This document shows, one piece after another, positions 1 through 6,131 of a stretch of DNA of 19,969 bases. The notes beneath the pieces were generated by a model. The model did no database searches, had not been told where the DNA came from, and was given only the letters and a program-made list of their open reading frames with translations. The stretch comes from Lentzea aerocolonigenes (lineage in GTDB: Bacteria > Actinomycetota > Actinomycetes > Mycobacteriales > Pseudonocardiaceae): the NCBI RefSeq assembly GCF_000955955.1, contig NZ_JYJG01000018.1:1-19969 (forward strand), in the 5' to 3' direction. The position numbers and the translations under genes are program-made. Position 1 is the first letter of the stretch. The number at the start of each line of letters is the position of its first letter.

Positions 1-1262
1 TCACGATGAACCCGATCAGCGGCACCTACCGGTATCCACCGGCCGGGCCGACGTTGTCGGGCGTGCTCGACTTCCTCTCCGACCACAAGGAGACGGACGA
101 GCTCTACATGGTCCTCGACGAGGAGTTGAAGATGATGTCGCGCATCTGCGACCGCGTCCGGGTGATCGGTCCCCGCCTCAAGGAGATGGCGCGGCTCGCG
201 CACACCGAGTACTTCATCGAGGGTGACTCCCGCGCGGACGTGCGGGACGTTCTGCGCGAGACGTTGTTCGCCCCCACGGTGACGGGCAGTCCCGTGGAGA
301 ACGCCTGCCGCGTCATCGCGCGCCACGAGCGAGCCGGCCGCGGCTACTACGGTGGTGTCGCGGCACTGATCGGCCGCGACACCACCGGCAGGCAGACGAT
401 GGACTCGGCCATCCTCATCCGGACCGCCGAGATCAGCCCGTCCGGCGGCATCCAGATCGGCGTCGGCGCGACGCTGGTGCGCCACTCCGACCCGGTCTCG
501 GAGGTGGCGGAGACCCGCGCCAAGCTCGCCGCGCTGCTCGGCGCGCTGACCGAGCGCCCGGTGCGCTGGCAGGATCACCCCGAGGTGCAGGCCGCGTTGA
601 GCAGGCGCAACACCCGGCTCGGCGCCTACTGGTTCGGCGGCCACGCTCCGCCACTGCACGGCGCGCTGGCAGGCAGGCGCGTGCTCGTGGTCGACGCCGA
701 GGACACCTTCACGTCGATGATCGCGCAGCAGCTGCGGACGCTGGGACTCGACGTCGCGGTTCGCCGGTTCGACGAGGACTACTCAGCCTCGGACCACGAC
801 CTCGTCGTGCTCGGACCGGGGCCTGGTGATCCGCGCGAGACGGACCACCCGAAGATCGCGCATCTGGGCGATGCGGTGCGGTCGTTGCTGTGGCAGGGAA
901 TCCCGTTCCTCGCGGTGTGCCTGAGCCACCAGGTGCTGTGCCGGGTGCTCGGGTTCGAGCTCGTCCGGCGCGAGGTTCCGAGCCAGGGCGAACAACGGCA
1001 GATCGACCTGTTCGGCCGCCGGGAGGTGGTCGGTTTCTACAACACGTTCGCCGCGCGCAGCGGCCACGACCGCACCGACCACCCCACCTTGCCGGTCGAG
1101 ATCAGCCGCGACCCGGACACCGGCGAGGTGCACGCGCTGCGCGGCAACGGTTTCGCGTCGGTGCAGTTCCACCCCGAGTCCGTGCTGACCGCGGACGGCC
1201 CGGCGATCCTGGGCGGGTTGCTCGCGTCGGTTCTGCCGGTGCCGGAGGTGCGCGCGTCGTGA
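1..1262 (+). CDS. phzE: 2-amino-2-desoxyisochorismate synthase PhzE, 5' end missing
   Basis: PhzE converts chorismate plus glutamine-derived ammonia into 2-amino-2-deoxyisochorismate, the committed phenazine precursor. The frame is open to the left edge, so the gene starts outside the window; about 420 codons remain of a family length near 630. The visible part begins inside the chorismate-binding (anthranilate synthase component I-like) domain with MNPISGTYRYPP, continues through LAHTEYFIEG and APTVTGSPVENACRVI, and ends in a class I glutamine amidotransferase domain. Numbering from the Met at position 6, the likely nucleophile is Cys305 in LAVCLSHQ and the partner residues are His389 and Glu391 in FHPES. 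A linker at about residues 190-225 joins the two halves, as in the single-chain PhzE family. The stop overlaps the GTG of the next gene, so the two are translationally coupled. The Met at 6 is internal, not a start. Identification is firm. Confidence 0.95.
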   Translation, partial: TMNPISGTYRYPPAGPTLSGVLDFLSDHKETDELYMVLDEELKMMSRICDRVRVIGPRLKEMARLAHTEYFIEGDSRADVRDVLRETLFAPTVTGSPVENACRVIARHERAGRGYYGGVAALIGRDTTGRQTMDSAILIRTAEISPSGGIQIGVGATLVRHSDPVSEVAETRAKLAALLGALTERPVRWQDHPEVQAALSRRNTRLGAYWFGGHAPPLHGALAGRRVLVVDAEDTFTSMIAQQLRTLGLDVAVRRFDEDYSASDHDLVVLGPGPGDPRETDHPKIAHLGDAVRSLLWQGIPFLAVCLSHQVLCRVLGFELVRREVPSQGEQRQIDLFGRREVVGFYNTFAARSGHDRTDHPTLPVEISRDPDTGEVHALRGNGFASVQFHPESVLTADGPAILGGLLASVLPVPEVRAS

Positions 1263-1561
1263 AAGCCGTGATCGCGTGGTGGGACCTGGAGGGCCGCCCC
1301 GACGTCGCCGCACTGCGGGACTCCCTGTGGCAGGAAGGCATCCAGGCGTGGGCCGCGGTGGCAGGCCTCGTCGCGAAGTTCTGGATCTCCGACGGCTCCC
1401 GGTGGGGCGCCGTGATGGTCTTCGAGTCCGAGACAGCCGCACGGCAGGCCCTGCCACCCAACCGGGCGGCGCAGCTCATCGGCGCGCCGGCGCAGATGCG
1501 GCTCACGTTCGACGTCGAGGCCTTCGTCACCGGCACCCGAGGAGCGACACCATGGCTGTGA
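1259..1561 (+). CDS. small YdhR-like dimeric alpha/beta-barrel protein in the phenazine operon
   Basis: A 100-residue protein starting at GTG 1259, which overlaps the phzE stop in a GTGA arrangement; its own end overlaps the phzG start by 10 bases. It is therefore the middle gene of a coupled phzE-x-phzG unit. The pattern (short beta strand KAVIAWWDL, helix, GLVAKFWISD, WGAVMVFES, helix, then MRLTFDVEAFV) resembles the YdhR/putative monooxygenase branch of the ferredoxin-like dimeric alpha/beta-barrel fold. Members of that fold act as cofactor-free monooxygenases, as small lyases or cyclases, or have no known activity. No catalytic residue can be assigned from sequence. Its position suggests a role in late phenazine tailoring or in handling a reactive intermediate, but that is inference. 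Expression is well supported by the coupling and by high third-position GC. Confidence 0.8.
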   Translation: MKAVIAWWDLEGRPDVAALRDSLWQEGIQAWAAVAGLVAKFWISDGSRWGAVMVFESETAARQALPPNRAAQLIGAPAQMRLTFDVEAFVTGTRGATPWL

Positions 1562-2172
1562 ACGTGCAGTACACCCCAGCCGGCCCGGAGTTCACCCACC
1601 CGCCGGTCGATCCGGTGGCACTGCTGCGGAACTGGTTCGCTCAAGCCGTCGCGCACGGGGTCCGCGAACCCGGTGCGACCGCTCTCGCCACCGTCGCCGC
1701 CGACGGCACCCCCTCCAGCCGAATGATCCAGATCAGCCGAATCACCGGCCGCGGTCTGCTCTTCGCCACCCACGCGGGCAGTCGCAAGGGCAGGGAGATC
1801 GACCAGACCGGCCGGTGCTCAGGCGTGTTGTACTGGCGGGAGACCAACCAGCAGGTGACGTTCGGCGGGCGGGCCGAACCCGCGGACGAGACCGTCGCCG
1901 ACGAACTGTGGGCGCCCCGCCCAGCGCTGTCCAACGCCATGTCGATCGCGACCAGGCAGAGCCAACCCCTTGCCCAGGAACACGAACTGCTGGAGCAGGC
2001 ACTGCTGCTCACCACAGCCGGTGGTCCGCTGGTGCGGCCGCGGACCTGGCTCGCCTACGAGCTGGTGCTGTCCGAAGTGGAGTTCTGGCAGAGCAGCCCG
2101 GACGCGCTCTACCGACGCCTGCACTACCGCCACACCGACACGGGCTGGGCCTCTCAACGCCTCCAGCCGTAA
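1552..2172 (+). CDS. phzG: FMN-dependent oxidase PhzG, copy 1
   Basis: A 206-residue member of the pyridoxamine-5'-phosphate oxidase-like flavoproteins. PhzG oxidises the unstable hexa- and tetrahydrophenazine carboxylates produced after PhzF and PhzB, giving dihydro-phenazine-1-carboxylic or -1,6-dicarboxylic acid. The ATG is preceded by GGAG with suitable spacing. Visible family features are the N-terminal ATVAADGTPSSRMIQI strand pair, the FMN-region segment FATHAGSRKGREI, the YWRETNQQVTFGG strand and the C-terminal dimer segment VEFWQSSPDALYRRLHY. The length matches the family. It is the last gene of the phzE unit and runs convergent to the Rieske gene, 48 bases away. A second, clearly related copy lies at 4409-5023, which makes this locus unusual. 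The assignment to PhzG rather than PdxH rests on the phenazine neighbours and the DALYRRLHY-type C-terminus. Confidence 0.93.
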   Translation: MAVNVQYTPAGPEFTHPPVDPVALLRNWFAQAVAHGVREPGATALATVAADGTPSSRMIQISRITGRGLLFATHAGSRKGREIDQTGRCSGVLYWRETNQQVTFGGRAEPADETVADELWAPRPALSNAMSIATRQSQPLAQEHELLEQALLLTTAGGPLVRPRTWLAYELVLSEVEFWQSSPDALYRRLHYRHTDTGWASQRLQP

Positions 2173-2188
2173 CCGCGCCCAGGTTTGG

Positions 2189-2198
2189 GATGAAGGGC
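2189..2198 (+). repeat. GATGAAGGGC, copy 1 of a dispersed intergenic motif
   Basis: The 10-mer GATGAAGGGC lies 17 bases after the phzG stop and recurs at 2878-2887 directly beside the phzF stop. The downstream sequence gives TGAA-N7-TTCA here, a weak dyad. Both copies sit at gene 3' ends, so they may belong to a dispersed intergenic family or mark weak terminators. A 10-mer match alone is not statistically strong. Confidence 0.3.
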
Positions 2199-2220
2199 GC
2201 ATTCAACCACCGGCACCGGG

Positions 2221-2682
2221 TCAGGCCAGTACCACCTGAGCACCGTCGATCTTCACCGCGATCGCACGCAGACTCGCCGCGGCGGGGCCCTTCTTCACCG
2301 CGCCGTCCGCCGCCGTGAACTGGCTGCCGTGACCTGGGCAGGTCATGACCCCGTTAGCCGGAGCCCCGACCGTCACACCCTGATGGGTGCACGTCGCGTC
2401 GTAGGCCTTCACCTCGGTCGCGGAGACACGCGCGACGACGATTTTCCTGCCGCCTGGGTGATCGACCACCACTCCACCGCCCTCCGGCACGTCGGCGAGT
2501 GCCACGAGTGCTCCGCCGCCCACACCTGCCTGCCCGGTCGGCGCGGGCTGCGGCGTCGGCGTCGAACCAGCGCCTGAAGATCCGGCCGAAGCGCAGGCCG
2601 TCACCAGTCCGGCGGGCACCGCGACGGCGGCCATGATCCCGCACAGTGCCGACCGCCGACTGATCAAGTTGTCGCTGTTCAT
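2221..2682 (-). CDS. Tat-exported Rieske [2Fe-2S] lipoprotein
   Basis: A 153-residue protein with an N-terminal SRRSALCG twin-arginine motif, a hydrophobic stretch and a lipobox ending at Cys30 (LVTAC). It is predicted to be exported folded with its cluster and anchored to the outer face of the membrane. A Gly/Ser/Pro/Thr linker covers about residues 31-56. The Rieske ligands are Cys98 and His100 in CTHQG and Cys115 and His118 in CPGHGS, the standard C-x-H...C-x2-H pairs. A good GGAGG lies 7 bases before the ATG. Small stand-alone Rieske lipoproteins of this type are common in actinobacteria, with poorly defined electron partners. Here the gene lies between phzG and phzF and reads in the same direction as phzF, but a 206-base gap gives it its own promoter region. 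A redox link with phenazines is inference from position and from a shared upstream element. Confidence 0.9.
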   Translation of the reverse strand: MNSDNLISRRSALCGIMAAVAVPAGLVTACASAGSSGAGSTPTPQPAPTGQAGVGGGALVALADVPEGGGVVVDHPGGRKIVVARVSATEVKAYDATCTHQGVTVGAPANGVMTCPGHGSQFTAADGAVKKGPAAASLRAIAVKIDGAQVVLA

Positions 2683-2786
2683 GACAAGTCCTCCGAGCGA
2701 TTACGTGTTCTGGGCCACTTGGCGAGAATGTACGACAGTTTCAGCGATCCACAGTTCAAGAAGGAATCTTTCCGCAAAATGACGAG

Positions 2787-2806
2787 ACCGTCCCAAGTGG
2801 ACACGG
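2787..2806 (-). promoter_or_regulatory. putative operator upstream of the Rieske gene, matching one at phzF
   Basis: Plus-strand ACCGTCCCAAGTGGACACGG matches 3781-3800 upstream of phzF at 17 of 20 positions without gaps. Both copies contain the dyad GTCC-N5-GGAC (here 2790-2802). Both lie upstream of a leftward gene in the same relative orientation, about 105 bases before the Rieske start here. Presence of the match is seen directly; binding by a regulator is inference. Confidence 0.5.
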
Positions 2807-2877
2807 AATCGTGAATTGCGGATCCCGCTGTCTCCCGTGTGGTCAGCACCTCGTCCGAAACCTGGGGACCCGCTTGC

Positions 2878-2887
2878 GATGAAGGGC
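2878..2887 (+). repeat. GATGAAGGGC, copy 2
   Basis: Second copy of the 10-mer at 2189-2198, touching the end of phzF. The remaining 2683-2786 and 2807-2888 stretches contain the Rieske leader and no further gene that I can support. Confidence 0.3.
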
Positions 2888-2888
2888 C

Positions 2889-3725
2889 TCACGCGTAGAA
2901 GACGCCCCTGGCGACGACCACGGCGGAGCCCGCGGCCTCGACCTCGTCGATTTCCTCGCGTGTGCCGCGTGCGACCGCGTACATCGTGGACGGGCGGCCC
3001 ATCTCGACACCCTGCCGGATCTCGATCTCCTCGCCGGAGGACAGCAGACCGTGCCGGATCAGATGCACTGCCAGCGGACCGGCAGCCGATCCCGTGGCCG
3101 CGTCCTCCGCCACCCCGTAGGCGGGCGAGAACATCCTGGTCCGCCAGTGCGTTCCGGCGTCGGCGAAGCAGTTGACCGCGACGTCGAGGTGGGCGGCCAG
3201 CGCGCGCTGGTCGGGCATCACCCTGGACAGCGCGGCGACGTCGGGCAGACCGACGTACACGTGCCGCGGGCCGTTGCGGTAGACCTCGACCGGCAGCGTC
3301 GAACGCTGAAGTCCCAGTGCCGCGAGCAGATCATCGGTCTGCCCGTACGGTGCCCAGGTCGGGTTGGGCTGTCGCATTCGCGCCGAGACGACCCGGCCAC
3401 CGACTCGGTCCAGCCGGAACGGGATCGTGCCCATGTGCGTTTCCATCAGCAGCAGGTCGCCGGGAATCGACTCGGCCAGCGCGATCGCCGTGCCAAGAGT
3501 GGGGTGACCGGCGAACGGAAGTTCGTTGACCGGCGTGAAGATCCGCACCCGGACATCGCCGTCGTCCTGTGGCGGCAACACGAACGTCGTCTCGGAGAGG
3601 TTCATCTCGCGGGCGATCTCCTGCATCCGCTCCGCCGGAAGATCCCCGGCGTCCAGGAAGACCGCGACCGGATTGCCCCGCAGCGGGGTGTCGGTGAAGA
3701 CGTCGACCACCACGTATTCGTGCAT
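2889..3725 (-). CDS. phzF: trans-2,3-dihydro-3-hydroxyanthranilate isomerase PhzF
   Basis: PhzF isomerises DHHA to a reactive ketone that dimerises towards the phenazine skeleton; it belongs to the diaminopimelate-epimerase fold. Starting at the ATG at 3725 (MHEYVVVDVF) the protein is 278 residues, the same as the Pseudomonas enzyme, and key residues keep the same numbers: Glu45 in NLSETTFV, His74 in FAGHP, Asp208 in AEDAATGSA and Ser213. Gly-rich anion-binding segments surround these residues. The frame stays open 19 codons further upstream, but that extension is not family-like and would run into the operator region, so the internal ATG is preferred. The gene is divergent from phzB with a 113-base gap containing an exact dyad. 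Identification is firm. Confidence 0.96.
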   Translation of the reverse strand: MHEYVVVDVFTDTPLRGNPVAVFLDAGDLPAERMQEIAREMNLSETTFVLPPQDDGDVRVRIFTPVNELPFAGHPTLGTAIALAESIPGDLLLMETHMGTIPFRLDRVGGRVVSARMRQPNPTWAPYGQTDDLLAALGLQRSTLPVEVYRNGPRHVYVGLPDVAALSRVMPDQRALAAHLDVAVNCFADAGTHWRTRMFSPAYGVAEDAATGSAAGPLAVHLIRHGLLSSGEEIEIRQGVEMGRPSTMYAVARGTREEIDEVEAAGSAVVVARGVFYA

Positions 3726-3767
3726 GTGCGCCAACGTATTGGCCGCGGCAGCCGAAGGGGAACAGGA

Positions 3768-3797
3768 TGTCCAACTGCTCACCGTCCCAGTTGGACA
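3768..3797. promoter_or_regulatory. exact 10-10-10 inverted repeat between phzF and phzB
   Basis: TGTCCAACTG at 3768-3777 and its exact reverse complement CAGTTGGACA at 3788-3797 are separated by 10 bases, placing the arms two helical turns apart on the same DNA face. This is a strong operator geometry for a dimeric regulator of the divergent phzF and phzB promoters. The right arm also belongs to the 20-mer shared with the Rieske leader. The regulator is not identifiable from this window. Confidence 0.7.
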
Positions 3798-3806
3798 CCG
3801 GCTTGA

Positions 3807-3827
3807 CGCCGCATCCGGCGTGCGGCG
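3807..3827 (+). promoter_or_regulatory. hairpin immediately upstream of phzB
   Basis: CGCCGCA at 3807-3813 pairs with TGCGGCG at 3821-3827 around a 7-base loop, ending 11 bases before the phzB ATG. No convincing Shine-Dalgarno sequence lies between the hairpin and the start. It could tune translation if transcribed, or be an operator if phzB is leaderless. Confidence 0.4.
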
Positions 3828-3838
3828 ACGGTTGCGGC

Positions 3839-4306
3839 ATGACGTTCACTGACGCGGCCGCACGACGACAGCGCAACCGGGCGGTGGTCGAGGACTACCT
3901 CAGCCGCTTCGGGGAGAACAGGCTCACCAGGTACCTGCTGTTCACCGAGGACGGCAGTGCTGGGCTCTACACCTCCGACACCTCGGAACCGATCGTGTCC
4001 CAGGGTCACGAGAAGCTCAAGGCGCACGGCGAGTGGTCGTTGCGGATGTTCCCCGACTGGAAATGGTTCAACATCGAGGTCTTCGAGACGCAGGATCCCG
4101 ACCGGTTCTGGGCGGAGTGCGACGGCGAGGGCGAGATCCGCTACCCCGGTTACGCACCGGGGATCTACCGCAACCACTTCCTGCACTCGTTCGACTTCCG
4201 GGACGGGCTCATCGCCCGGCAACGCGAGTTCATGAACCCGTTCAACCAGTTGCGGTCGCTCGGCATCGACGTACCCACCATCAACAGAGGCGGCATCCCG
4301 ACCTGA
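3839..4306 (+). CDS. phzB: phenazine condensation protein PhzA/PhzB family
   Basis: A 155-residue SnoaL/NTF2-like protein that promotes condensation of two aminoketones formed by PhzF into the tricyclic precursor. Family signatures are LFTEDGSAGLYT, FPDWKWFNIEVFET, ECDGEGEIRYPGY, NHFLHSFDF and the C-terminal GGIPT. His63, Ser67 and Glu130 have exactly the spacing of the His73/Ser77/Glu140 active-site set of PhzA/B. The ATG at 3839 was chosen because MTFTDAAARRQRNRAVV fits the family N-terminus; an upstream in-frame ATG would add 24 unrelated residues and sit on the operator. Only one PhzA/B copy is seen, as usual outside Pseudomonas. No clear ribosome binding site is visible. A hairpin directly after the stop separates it from the second phzG. 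Confidence 0.95.
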   Translation: MTFTDAAARRQRNRAVVEDYLSRFGENRLTRYLLFTEDGSAGLYTSDTSEPIVSQGHEKLKAHGEWSLRMFPDWKWFNIEVFETQDPDRFWAECDGEGEIRYPGYAPGIYRNHFLHSFDFRDGLIARQREFMNPFNQLRSLGIDVPTINRGGIPT

Positions 4307-4307
4307 C

Positions 4308-4331
4308 CGTCCGCGACTTGCGGACGTTCTT
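4308..4331 (+). terminator. hairpin plus pyrimidine/T-rich tract after phzB
   Basis: CGTCCGC at 4308-4314 and GCGGACG at 4320-4326 form a perfect 7-bp stem with a 5-base loop, starting 2 bases after the phzB stop and followed by TTCTT. It fits an intrinsic terminator. The start of the stem, ACCGTCC, also begins the putative operators at 2787 and 3781, so a regulatory role is an alternative. Confidence 0.55.
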
Positions 4332-4333
4332 CC

Positions 4334-4362
4334 TCAACACACGCATTGCGCAACAGTGTTGA
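4334..4362. promoter_or_regulatory. 29-bp dyad upstream of the second phzG
   Basis: TCAACAC at 4334-4340 and GTGTTGA at 4356-4362 form an exact inverted repeat with a 15-base spacer, and the palindrome TTGCGCAA (4346-4353) lies near its centre. It ends 46 bases before the ATG, around the expected promoter. The combination TCAACA-N4-CATTGCGCAA reappears with N5 spacing at 9834-9854 upstream of the MFS gene. Confidence 0.55.
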
Positions 4363-4408
4363 TCTTTCGACCATGTAACGCGCGAGCACGACGTGGAGGA
4401 GCACCAGA

Positions 4409-5023
4409 ATGACCGTGAACGTCCGGCACACCTACATCGGGCCGGAGTTCACCGTTCCGCCCGCCCAGCCGATTCCCCTGCTGCGCGACTGGTTCGCACT
4501 GGCCGTCGCGCGGGACGTCGATGAGCCCACCGCGATCGCGCTGAGCACCGTCGCCGCGAACGGCCGCCCGTCGAGCCGCACCGTGCACGTGCACCGGATC
4601 ACCCACCGCGGCCTCGTCGTCACCACCCACGCGACCAGCCGCAAGGGACAGGAGATCGACCAGACCCGGCAGTGGTCCGGCGTGACGTACTGGCGGGAGA
4701 CGAACCAGCAGATCACCTTCGGCGGCCACGTCGAGCCCGCCGACGCAGGGCTCGCGGACGTGTTGTGGCGGCAACGGCCGCCCTTGGCCCGGGCCATGTC
4801 GGCGACGACCGCGCAGAGTGAACCGCTGGCCGACCAGAAGTCGATGCTCGCCCGCGCCGCGGGCCGGTTGCGGATGCCACAGCCCCGGCCGCGCAGCTGG
4901 GTCGCGCACCACCTCGTGATCACCGAGGTGGAGTTCTGGCAGAGCAGCCCGGACGCCCTGCACCGGCGACTGCGCTACGACCTCACCGGCCGCGGCTGGA
5001 CGTCGGTGCGACTGCAACCCTGA
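4409..5023 (+). CDS. phzG: FMN-dependent oxidase PhzG, copy 2
   Basis: A 204-residue paralogue of the protein at 1552-2172, with the same blocks throughout: STVAANGRPSSRTVHV, THATSRKGQEIDQTR, YWRETNQQITFGG and VEFWQSSPDALHRRLRY. It has its own strong GGAGGA ribosome binding site, a terminator-like hairpin upstream and a private dyad, so it is expressed separately from the phzE unit. Differences are concentrated at residues about 115-155, where copy 1 has LSNAMSIATRQSQPLAQ and copy 2 has LARAMSATTAQSEPLAD. PhzG oxidises early reduced phenazines; two copies could act at different oxidation steps or on mono- versus dicarboxylated substrates, which is inference. Intact and of full length, so not a decayed duplicate. 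Confidence 0.92.
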   Translation: MTVNVRHTYIGPEFTVPPAQPIPLLRDWFALAVARDVDEPTAIALSTVAANGRPSSRTVHVHRITHRGLVVTTHATSRKGQEIDQTRQWSGVTYWRETNQQITFGGHVEPADAGLADVLWRQRPPLARAMSATTAQSEPLADQKSMLARAAGRLRMPQPRPRSWVAHHLVITEVEFWQSSPDALHRRLRYDLTGRGWTSVRLQP

Positions 5024-5144
5024 CCCACTGCGAAAAACGCGGAACTTCGCCGGGAGAACGCGGGGGCCGATCCGGTGACCTCGACGGTGGCGCGATGATC
5101 ACGAACGCCGGTATCATCGGTCCGCAGCCGTCGAAAGGGAGTTC

Positions 5145-5492
5145 GTGCGCGGAATCGTCATCGCGACAGTGCTCGCCCTGGCGTTTCTCGTGGCCCCCGT
5201 GGAGGCCGCGGTCGCCGCGGCCTCGTCGTCAGCTCCGGCGACCAGTTCCCACAACCGGATCCCGCTGCCGGACGACAAGAAGGAAGAACCACAGCGCAAG
5301 AAGAGCGAGTCGAGCACCAAGCTCACTCGCGGCGTGCTGTGCCGCTCCCGCGTCGCCACCGTCCGGCGCGTTCACAGTCCGGTGTGGACGGACGTGCTGG
5401 AGGAGCCGGCCGTCGAGCTCGACGTGCCGAAGCGCACCGAGCACCTCATCAGACTGTTGAGACCTCCCGCTCTGCAGGTGTTCCGGAACTGA
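5145..5492 (+). CDS. small secreted protein of unknown function
   Basis: A 115-residue product that I do not recognise. It begins with GTG and a classical signal peptide (MRGIVIATVLALAFLVAPVEA, then alanines, cleavage near residues 21-26). A Ser-rich stretch, a lysine- and glutamate-rich charged segment (DDKKEEPQRKKSESS) and a C-terminal part rich in Arg, Val and Pro follow. AAGGGAG precedes the start, though only 3 bases away, which is short. High third-position GC through the frame supports real coding over the overlapping frames. The carbonic anhydrase starts 49 bases downstream in the same direction, so the two may share a transcript. A function in carbon handling cannot be deduced. Confidence 0.65.
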   Translation: MRGIVIATVLALAFLVAPVEAAVAAASSSAPATSSHNRIPLPDDKKEEPQRKKSESSTKLTRGVLCRSRVATVRRVHSPVWTDVLEEPAVELDVPKRTEHLIRLLRPPALQVFRN

Positions 5493-5541
5493 TCGGCGTG
5501 GATCGCCGAGAAACTCCGAACACCAGCACAGTGAGGAACTG

Positions 5542-6120
5542 ATGAACTTCCAACTCCTGGTCGAGCGCGCCCGTGAGCACTCGGCCCGCCGGCCCGTGTC
5601 CGCGGGACGACGGCTCGCCACCGGACAGCAGCCCACCGCGTTGTTCGTCACCTGCGCGGACTCCAGGGTCGTGCCCAGCCAGATCACCGGAGCCGAAGCG
5701 GGAAGCCTCTTCGAGCTGCGCACCGCGGGCAACGTCGTGCCCCCGTACCGCCTCGACTCGCCGTCGAGCGAGACGGCGACGATCGAGTTCGCCGTGGTGC
5801 AGCTCGGGGTGTCCGAGGTGATCGTGTGCGGTCACTCGCACTGCGGCGCGGTCAGCGCGCTGCACGGGGCCGAGATCGGTCACCTGCCCGCCATGCGGAA
5901 CTGGCTCACCGCGCACGGTCGCCCGGAAACGCCCGCACGACAGCCTGATCCGGCGCTGCGCGAGGAAGGACGCAGGCACGTCACCGCGCAGCTGACCACG
6001 CTGCTGGAGTACCCGTTCGTCCGCGATCGGGTCGACCGGGGCGAGCTGCGGGTGCACGGCTGGTTCTACGACATCGAGACAGGCGTGGTGCACACCGCTC
6101 CCGAGTTCCAGCCGCTGTGA
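5542..6120 (+). CDS. beta-carbonic anhydrase
   Basis: A 192-residue zinc enzyme interconverting CO2 and bicarbonate, predicted cytoplasmic. The zinc-site motifs are Cys38-x-Asp40-x-Arg42 in CADSR and His98-x2-Cys101 in CGHSHCG, the full ligand and Asp-Arg dyad set of beta-class enzymes. FELRTAGNVVPPY and TIEFAVVQLGVSEVIV are also typical. A GAGG lies upstream of the ATG with normal spacing. The stop lies 11 bases before the preferred start of the SulP gene, giving a coupled pair. Beta-carbonic anhydrases beside or fused to SulP transporters are a known arrangement, taken to mean bicarbonate uptake or supply. Confidence 0.93.
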   Translation: MNFQLLVERAREHSARRPVSAGRRLATGQQPTALFVTCADSRVVPSQITGAEAGSLFELRTAGNVVPPYRLDSPSSETATIEFAVVQLGVSEVIVCGHSHCGAVSALHGAEIGHLPAMRNWLTAHGRPETPARQPDPALREEGRRHVTAQLTTLLEYPFVRDRVDRGELRVHGWFYDIETGVVHTAPEFQPL

Positions 6121-6131
6121 GGGGAAGCAAC

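Noticed and set aside
2701..2892. 63-codon minus-strand frame in the Rieske leader
   Set aside because: Lies across the shared operator-like element, has no ribosome binding site and no recognisable feature.
5041..5117. Possible ECF-type GGAACTT and TATCAT promoter boxes before the small secreted protein
   Set aside because: No partner box at an acceptable spacing for either, so no promoter is claimed.
5095..5460. Frame beginning MITNAGIIGPQPS overlapping the small secreted protein
   Set aside because: Arg/Pro/Ser-rich and without signal peptide or family features; the 5145 frame has a signal peptide and better third-position GC.
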